Shown: piece by piece, positions 59,623 to 64,000 of the stretch
Position numbering within the stretch: position 1 is the first letter of the stretch
How the letters are laid out: the number at the start of each line of letters is the position of its first letter
NCBI GenBank assembly: GCA_035532275.1
Contig: DATKRG010000196.1
Coordinates: 29,229-93,228 of the forward strand
Direction: 5' to 3'
Source: UBA9676 sp035532275
GTDB lineage: Bacteria > Actinomycetota > Actinomycetes > Streptosporangiales > Streptosporangiaceae
DNA: 64,000 nucleotides
Position numbers and translations under genes: made by a program
The notes under the pieces: generated by a model
What the model saw: the letters and a program-made list of their open reading frames with translations, nothing else
Database searches by the model: none
Told to the model about the DNA's origin: nothing

Positions 59623-60279
59623 GGCGCCCAGCGCTTGCCCGCGCATCGCTCGCGCACTTCCTGCCCCCCGTTGCGCCCCCCGGATCCCAAGGGAGGTCTC
59701 CTGGCACGGAACCTACCCAGCAGATGCAGATAGTCACCCTTTGTTGCCTAGTGTGGCCGGAGCCGCCCCGGCTGCGCTACGGGGCGCCTGGCATATCACG
59801 CCCCGGTGCACATGACCGTCATGCAATGGATTTTCGCCGGCGGGTTTCTCTGGTATCCAAATCATGCTTAAACCGGCTGAATCCACTTGCCGCCTTATCG
59901 GCGGACAGTAGTGGGAGCTGGACGCGTGTTTATGACAAGGCTTGAATGGCTACTGATAGCAATCGGAGAATGTTCGGGATTCGCAGTCCGGCAATTTCTG
60001 ACGCGAATCGGCGCTAACTCGACGGGGAGCTGGAGATGAGGCAGGACGCTGCAGCGGCCGGGACATCCCGCCCAGGTCGTCCGGCGCGCCTGATTCCAGC
60101 GCAAACCGCTGAGTCGTACCGCCTCTCCCGTCATCAACTGGCGGGCGGACCGGGCAAACCCGCACATGAGAACAGTCAAGCGCCCTGCGTGCGCGATGGT
60201 TCGCTGCGAGCGGCGCCGACGCCCTGACCCTGCGTCGCATCCGCACGCCTCTGCCTGTCACCCCTCACCGGTTGCAGGC
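59623..60279. other. Long intergenic region with possible leader RNA
   Basis: 657 bases. The part from 59820 to 60010 is AT-richer than its surroundings. A hairpin can form between GATTCGC (59978-59984) and GCGAATC (60003-60009). A small frame of 63 codons starts at ATG 60036 after GGGGAGCTGGAG but has no recognisable domain. The region most likely carries promoter and leader of the transglycosylase-like gene. I see no known riboswitch consensus with certainty. Confidence 0.4.
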
Positions 60280-60876
60280 ATGTGCCGTGGGCGAAAGAAA
60301 GCGCGCCGTGACGCGCCCGACCTAAGGTCTGCGTTGTTCCTGACAAGGACTCTCAGTGGGATTGCACTGAAGCTCACCCTGGCAACCGCATGCGCCGCCA
60401 TCGTGCTTGCGGTCACCGTGTCCGTCTGGCTGACCCGCACGGCCGGCCACACCAACGGCCCCGCCCGCGCGGTCGCGGCGGCGGGCGCCGGAGTCCACCG
60501 GGCAGGGGTCCTCGGTACCGGCACAGGGCTGGCGATCCCGGCCAGCCTGGCCGCGGCCACCACACCGCTGTCCCGCACGCCACACCAGATCGCCCGGCAC
60601 ATGCTGATCCACCACTTCCGCTGGAAGGCGTGGCAGTTCAAGTACCTGGACCGGCTGTGGACCCTGGAGAGCGGCTGGAACCGGTACGCGACCAACCCGT
60701 ACTCGGGTGCTTACGGGATCCCGCAGGCGTTCCCTGGCCAGAAGATGGCCAGCGCCGGGCCCAACTGGCGGTCGAGTGCCCGTACCCAGATCCGCTGGGG
60801 CATGCGCTACATCAAGGAACGTTACGGCACCCCGTACTGGGCATGGCAGAACGAGCGCCGGTACAGCTGGTACTAG
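60280..60876 (+). CDS. Secreted transglycosylase-like (SLT) protein
   Basis: 198 residues from ATG 60280. Membrane/signal segment LKLTLATACAAIVLAVTVSVWL at about 28-49, Ala-rich linker, then a 90-residue domain: HMLIHHFRWKAWQFKYLDRLWTLESGWNRYATNPYSGAYGIPQAFPG. The catalytic Glu is in LWTLESGWN, and SGAYGIPQ is the usual GA-GI-Q block of goose-type lysozyme/SLT folds. Probably cleaves peptidoglycan glycan strands; such proteins are common in actinomycetes. Start uncertain; in-frame ATG 60166 would add Arg-rich sequence. Confidence 0.8.
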   Translation: MCRGRKKARRDAPDLRSALFLTRTLSGIALKLTLATACAAIVLAVTVSVWLTRTAGHTNGPARAVAAAGAGVHRAGVLGTGTGLAIPASLAAATTPLSRTPHQIARHMLIHHFRWKAWQFKYLDRLWTLESGWNRYATNPYSGAYGIPQAFPGQKMASAGPNWRSSARTQIRWGMRYIKERYGTPYWAWQNERRYSWY

Positions 60877-60896
60877 GGCATGAGCTGACGCGGTGG

Positions 60897-60926
60897 GCGT
60901 GGCCGGCCCTGACGGGCCGGCCACGC
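60897..60926. terminator. Bidirectional hairpin terminator
   Basis: Perfect 13-bp stem GCGTGGCCGGCCC / GGGCCGGCCACGC with loop TGAC, between convergent genes. Confidence 0.8.
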
Positions 60927-60966
60927 GCCGCACGGCCCTGCCCCCCGGTGCTCCCCAGGACGTGCC

Positions 60967-62127
60967 CTAGGCGCGGGATAGCAGGGAGAGCGCCATCCTG
61001 GCCTGGCGGTGCCTGGTCAGGGCCTGCCAGGAGGTCTCACTCCGGCAGAACCGGGCGAAGATGCGCCAGCCCTTTGCCGTGGCCAGGCCGGAGTGGAACG
61101 CACCCGGATGCCGGCTGAACGCGGCGAGGAGCCGCCGGCCGGCCTCCATCTCCGGGATGAGGTCGCGGTGGAGGCCTGCCGCGTACTCGTCCAGCGCCCG
61201 GGTCACCTGCTCCGGGCCTGGACTGGCGGCGGCGTCTGCCGCCACCGTCCCGGCGAAGGTCCCCGAGCGCAGGGCGAAGCTGATGCCCTCACGGGTCCAG
61301 GGCTCGAGCAGGCCCGCCGCGTCGCCGGCCACCAGCACCCGGCCCCGGCGGAGCGGGGAGCCGTCGCTGCGGCAGCGGGTGAGGTGGCCCGAGTCCTGGA
61401 CGGCCTGATAGGAGCCGAGCCCGAGCCGGGTGGTGAAGTCGCGCAAGTACCGTTTGGTCCGCTCACCCTGGCCCCGGGCGGCAATGACCCCCACCGTGAG
61501 CCGGTCGCCCTTGGGAAACACCCAGCCGTACGAGCCCGGGATCGGGCCCCAGTCGAGCAGTATCCGCCCCCGCCACTGGGCCTGGACCGGCGCCGGGACG
61601 GCGATCTCCCACTCGAGGCCGAGATCCACCTGGGGGCAGTCGACCCCCGTGTAACGTCCGCTGACACCCGAGGAGCCGTCCGCGCCGACGATCACGCTGG
61701 CGCGGACCGATGACCCGTCCGCCAGCCGCGCACAGGCGTGGTCGCCGGACTGGGAGATGCCCCGCACCGGCGACCGCTCCCTGATGGCCGCGCCCGCGGT
61801 GAGGGCGGCCGCGCGCAGGGCGGCGTCGAACTCCTCGCGGACGACCATGGCCAGCAGCGGCTCGGCCTCCTCCCGGGTGAATTCACGCCTGCCGTCCAGG
61901 GTGACGCTCGCGGCGTGGATGTGGTCGCGCACGGGCACCGCGATCTGACCGCTGGCGGCGGCCAGCGAGGCCCCGATCAAGCCACCACCGCAGGTCTTGT
62001 ACCGGGGATGCGTGGCCCGCTCCAGCACGATCGTGCGGGCCCCGGCTGCCGCCGCGGCGGCAGCGGCGGCCAGGCCGGCCGGCCCGGCGCCGATGACCGC
62101 GACATCCCAGTCCTGGACTTCCAGCAC
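60967..62127 (-). CDS. Geranylgeranyl-reductase-family FAD oxidoreductase
   Basis: 386 residues. FAD-binding Rossmann motif DVAVIGAGPAGLAAAAAAAAAG at the N-terminus, ERATHPRYKTCGGGLIG (the family's K-x-CGG), VIVGADGSSGVSGRY, YGWVFPKGDRLTVGV (the W-x-FP-K motif) and VLVAGDAAGLLEPWTREGIS (second FAD motif). Reduces isoprenoid chains in menaquinones, lipids or carotenoids in known members. GTG 62127 follows TACGCT by six bases, so the mRNA should be leaderless. Confidence 0.88.
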   Translation of the reverse strand: MLEVQDWDVAVIGAGPAGLAAAAAAAAAGARTIVLERATHPRYKTCGGGLIGASLAAASGQIAVPVRDHIHAASVTLDGRREFTREEAEPLLAMVVREEFDAALRAAALTAGAAIRERSPVRGISQSGDHACARLADGSSVRASVIVGADGSSGVSGRYTGVDCPQVDLGLEWEIAVPAPVQAQWRGRILLDWGPIPGSYGWVFPKGDRLTVGVIAARGQGERTKRYLRDFTTRLGLGSYQAVQDSGHLTRCRSDGSPLRRGRVLVAGDAAGLLEPWTREGISFALRSGTFAGTVAADAAASPGPEQVTRALDEYAAGLHRDLIPEMEAGRRLLAAFSRHPGAFHSGLATAKGWRIFARFCRSETSWQALTRHRQARMALSLLSRA

Positions 62128-62238
62128 AGCGGCAGCGTAGACGACCGGTGGCAGTGGCTCTGCCGCCGCGGACCCGGCCCCGGCCGGCGTGGCGTCGCGG
62201 AATAGCCATGTGCAGGCCATCCACAGGTTATACGTTGT

Positions 62239-63210
62239 GTGATCGTGTGGAAACGCTATGTAAACACAACGCTGCGTCACACCTTCGGCCTCGAACTGGC
62301 CTACGTGCGTGGCCACCGGCAATGGCGGCTCCCACCGGCGCAGGGAGACCGGCTGCTGAACGCGCCGGTGTTCATCCTGTCCGCAGCCCGGTCAGGTTCC
62401 ACCCTGCTGCGGGCCGTCCTGGGCAGTCACTCCCAGCTCTACGCCCCCCCCGAGGTCCCGCTGGGGCACCTGTCGGTGCGGGCCGAGAGCCAGTGGATCC
62501 AGACGTCCCTGACGGCGCTGCGGCTCACCGGCGAAGATCTGGATCACATGCTCTGGGACCGGCTGCTCGCCGACGCGCTCTGGCGCAGCGGCAAGCCCAC
62601 GCTCGTCGCCAAGACACCGAGCAACGTGCTGATCTGGCGCCGCATTGCCCAGTGCTGGCCGGATGCCCGGTTCATCTTCCTGCTGCGCCACCCGGCGGCC
62701 GCCGTCGCCTCGCTGCACGCCTCGTGGCACCCTTCCTGGCATCCCGGGGAGTCTGGCAGCCTGGCCGAGGCCATCGCGAAAGGCCTGCGCTACATGACTC
62801 AGGTCGAACAGGCCCGGCAGGCGCTCCCCGGCTCGACCATCCGGTACGAGGACCTGACCGCGGAGCCGGAGGCGGCGGCCCGTCAGCTGTGCGACTACCT
62901 CGGCCTGGCGTTCGAGCCCGGGATGCTGGAGTACGGGCAGTTCGCCGATCACCGCTTCGCCACCGGCCTCGGCGATGCGTCAGAGAAGATCCGCTCCGGC
63001 CGCGTTCTGCCTGGTGTGCCCTGGCCACGGACGGCCGACGTCCCGGCCGAACTGCGGGACATGTGCGCTGCCTGGGGCTACCCGGTATCCGGGGCCGTGC
63101 CAGCGCCAGATCCCGCCGCCGCGCCCGCGCCGGTGCCACGCCAGCGCCTGCAGGTGAGAGGTGATCAGACGGCCCGGTTAGCGGTTCAGGAGTGGACCAC
63201 GTCGGTGTGA
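62239..63210 (+). CDS. Sulfotransferase
   Basis: 323 residues. PAPS-dependent sulfotransferase: 5'-phosphosulfate loop FILSAARSGSTLLRAVLG (about 45-62), APPEVPLGHL, AKTPSNVLIWRRIAQ, and the 3'-phosphate motif FIFLLRHPAAAVASLHAS, then IRYEDLTAEPEAAARQLCDYLGL. Acceptor unknown; in actinomycetes these sulfate lipids, glycopeptides or trehalose. Divergent from the reductase gene. Its 3' end overlaps the MBL-fold gene by 25 bases, tail to tail. Confidence 0.88.
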   Translation: MIVWKRYVNTTLRHTFGLELAYVRGHRQWRLPPAQGDRLLNAPVFILSAARSGSTLLRAVLGSHSQLYAPPEVPLGHLSVRAESQWIQTSLTALRLTGEDLDHMLWDRLLADALWRSGKPTLVAKTPSNVLIWRRIAQCWPDARFIFLLRHPAAAVASLHASWHPSWHPGESGSLAEAIAKGLRYMTQVEQARQALPGSTIRYEDLTAEPEAAARQLCDYLGLAFEPGMLEYGQFADHRFATGLGDASEKIRSGRVLPGVPWPRTADVPAELRDMCAAWGYPVSGAVPAPDPAAAPAPVPRQRLQVRGDQTARLAVQEWTTSV

Positions 63211-63848
63211 TGGCAAAAATGCACTCGCGCCGGGCTCATCGACCGGATCCGGCCCAGCGAGTCCCGCCAGGCGGGCAGGTCGCTGGCCTGGCCGTCCGGC
63301 AGGTTCTCACCGGCCGGGCTGGCGTACTGGCGCGGCGTGTAGGCGGCGTCCCCGATCAGCAGGTCGGGCCCGCCGGTGCCGGATCGCACGACCACGCACT
63401 GATGACCGGCGGTGTGCCCGGGTGTGGCGATCACCGCGAGGCCGGGCAGTATCTCGCTGTCCCCGTCGAGCAGCTCGAACCGGGCGTTGGCGAACCCGAA
63501 CCAGTCATACAGCTCCGGTGACTCACGCCGTGCCCTGTCCAGCTCGGCACGCTGGACGTAGCAGGGGGCGTGCGGGAAGACAGCGTTCTGGCCGCAGTGG
63601 TCGAAGTGCAGGTGGGTGTTGATCACCAGCCCGATGTCGCCGGGCGTCATGCCCAGCCCGGCGAGCGCGTCCGCGACGGAGCGGTTGACCACCCGCCAGT
63701 CGTCAAGCCACTCCTGCGGCCCGCCGACCCCGGTGTCCACCAGCACCGCCCCACCAGGATGGGTGACCACGAACCCGTGCACCGGCCATTCCAGGCCATC
63801 GACCCCGCGCAGGCTGGCCAGCTGCAGCCGCTTGATCTCCAGCGCCAT
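63186..63848 (-). CDS. MBL-fold metallo-hydrolase (lactonase-like), intact
   Basis: 220 residues with all metal motifs: HPGGAVLVDTGVGG, VINTHLHFDHCGQN (HxHxDH), VIATPGHTAGHQCVV (His), LLIGDAAYTP (bridging Asp) and the terminal VHFCHHTD (His). N-acyl-homoserine-lactonase-like in layout; real substrate unknown. It is complete, in contrast to the deleted relative at 30262-30924. Confidence 0.87.
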   Translation of the reverse strand: MALEIKRLQLASLRGVDGLEWPVHGFVVTHPGGAVLVDTGVGGPQEWLDDWRVVNRSVADALAGLGMTPGDIGLVINTHLHFDHCGQNAVFPHAPCYVQRAELDRARRESPELYDWFGFANARFELLDGDSEILPGLAVIATPGHTAGHQCVVVRSGTGGPDLLIGDAAYTPRQYASPAGENLPDGQASDLPAWRDSLGRIRSMSPARVHFCHHTDVVHS

Positions 63849-63988
63849 CGGCTACCCCTCCGCCCTCGTGGCCGCCAGGGCTGACGCCGTTCATGCGCCA
63901 CCCGCATGCACGGCACGGTAGCAGCCACGGAAATGTCCGAGCCTGGTGGCAGTATCCGGTCAGGCCATAGCGAACGGGGAGGAACGCC

Positions 63989-64000
63989 GTGAGCGCATCG
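63989..64000 (+). CDS. Start of a gene cut by the window edge
   Basis: GTG at 63989 preceded by GGGGAGGAA at seven bases. Only MSAS is visible, so nothing can be said about function. Confidence 0.55.

Noticed and set aside
59990..60050. c-di-AMP (ydaO-type) riboswitch
   Set aside because: GCTAACTCGACGGGGAG recalls part of the ydaO consensus, but the other conserved blocks were not found around it, so I do not call it.
60036..60227. 63-codon small gene with a GGGGAGCTGGAG site
   Set aside because: Left out as a gene because there is no domain and composition is not clearly coding. Mentioned in the gap entry instead.

Overview
The window is 64 kb of very GC-rich DNA with frequent GTG starts, four-base stop/start overlaps (GTGA, ATGA) and many promoters that place a -10 hexamer six bases before the start codon, giving leaderless mRNAs. 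Gene content (SigK/RskA, RNase H next to a C4 zinc-ribbon protein and rnpB, PknD-like kinases, a SCO7613-type membrane protein, a DUF5753 regulator with DUF6879) points to an actinomycete. A Streptosporangiales-like filamentous organism is my guess. No rRNA, tRNA or CRISPR array was recognised. 

Layout. 1-3.5 kb: small stress-type genes (PRC-barrel, small membrane protein), then a scarred stretch with a truncated YihY gene, an AT-rich patch, a 1.5-kb insertion sequence with a stopped transposase, and the last 30 codons of a sortase. 3.5-6.2 kb: a protein-repair methyltransferase gene and a CapA-like gene lie between a partial copy of the rnpB 3' end and rnpB itself. 6.2-10.9 kb: a split and truncated RNase H/phosphatase pair, the zinc-ribbon protein, then rskA-sigK facing a sulfite-oxidase-like molybdoprotein across two matching divergent promoters. 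10.9-13.7 kb: hydrolase, CYTH protein, Acg-type nitroreductase. 13.9-19.3 kb: a probable transmembrane flavin redox system made of an FMN transferase between two small paralogous membrane proteins, then a ferric-reductase-like membrane protein, a NuoF-like protein and a ferredoxin. 19.3-23.7 kb: tandem repeats, a two-component system, and a PadR regulator with a 31-bp operator plus a membrane partner. 23.8-31 kb: methyltransferases, a secreted lysozyme-like protein, and a worn accessory region (XRE-DUF5753/DUF6879 module flanked by two broken S-adenosyl methyltransferase genes and an internally deleted lactonase-like gene).

31.9-36.9 kb: a potassium locus, with a KimA-type K+ symporter fused to an OB-fold domain, converging on KdpE and a KdpD lacking its usual N-terminal sensor domains; kdpFABC is absent. 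37-40.5 kb: two secreted proteins, divergently transcribed. 40.6-53.8 kb: a large cassette present twice. Each copy has an FHA-FHA-ABC transporter (minus), a Ser/Thr kinase with an extracellular beta-propeller (plus) and a DUF2993 lipid-binding-type protein (plus). A Rieske oxygenase behind two palindromic operators sits between the copies. 53.9-64 kb: a very large multi-pass membrane protein, a NarL-type two-component pair, a secreted transglycosylase-like protein, a geranylgeranyl-reductase-like flavoprotein, a sulfotransferase and an intact metallo-beta-lactamase-fold hydrolase.

The stretches most worth following up are the twofold kinase/FHA-ABC/DUF2993 cassette, the flavin redox locus with its two unrecognised small proteins, the KimA-OB fusion with orphan KdpDE, and the duplicated rnpB 3' end.
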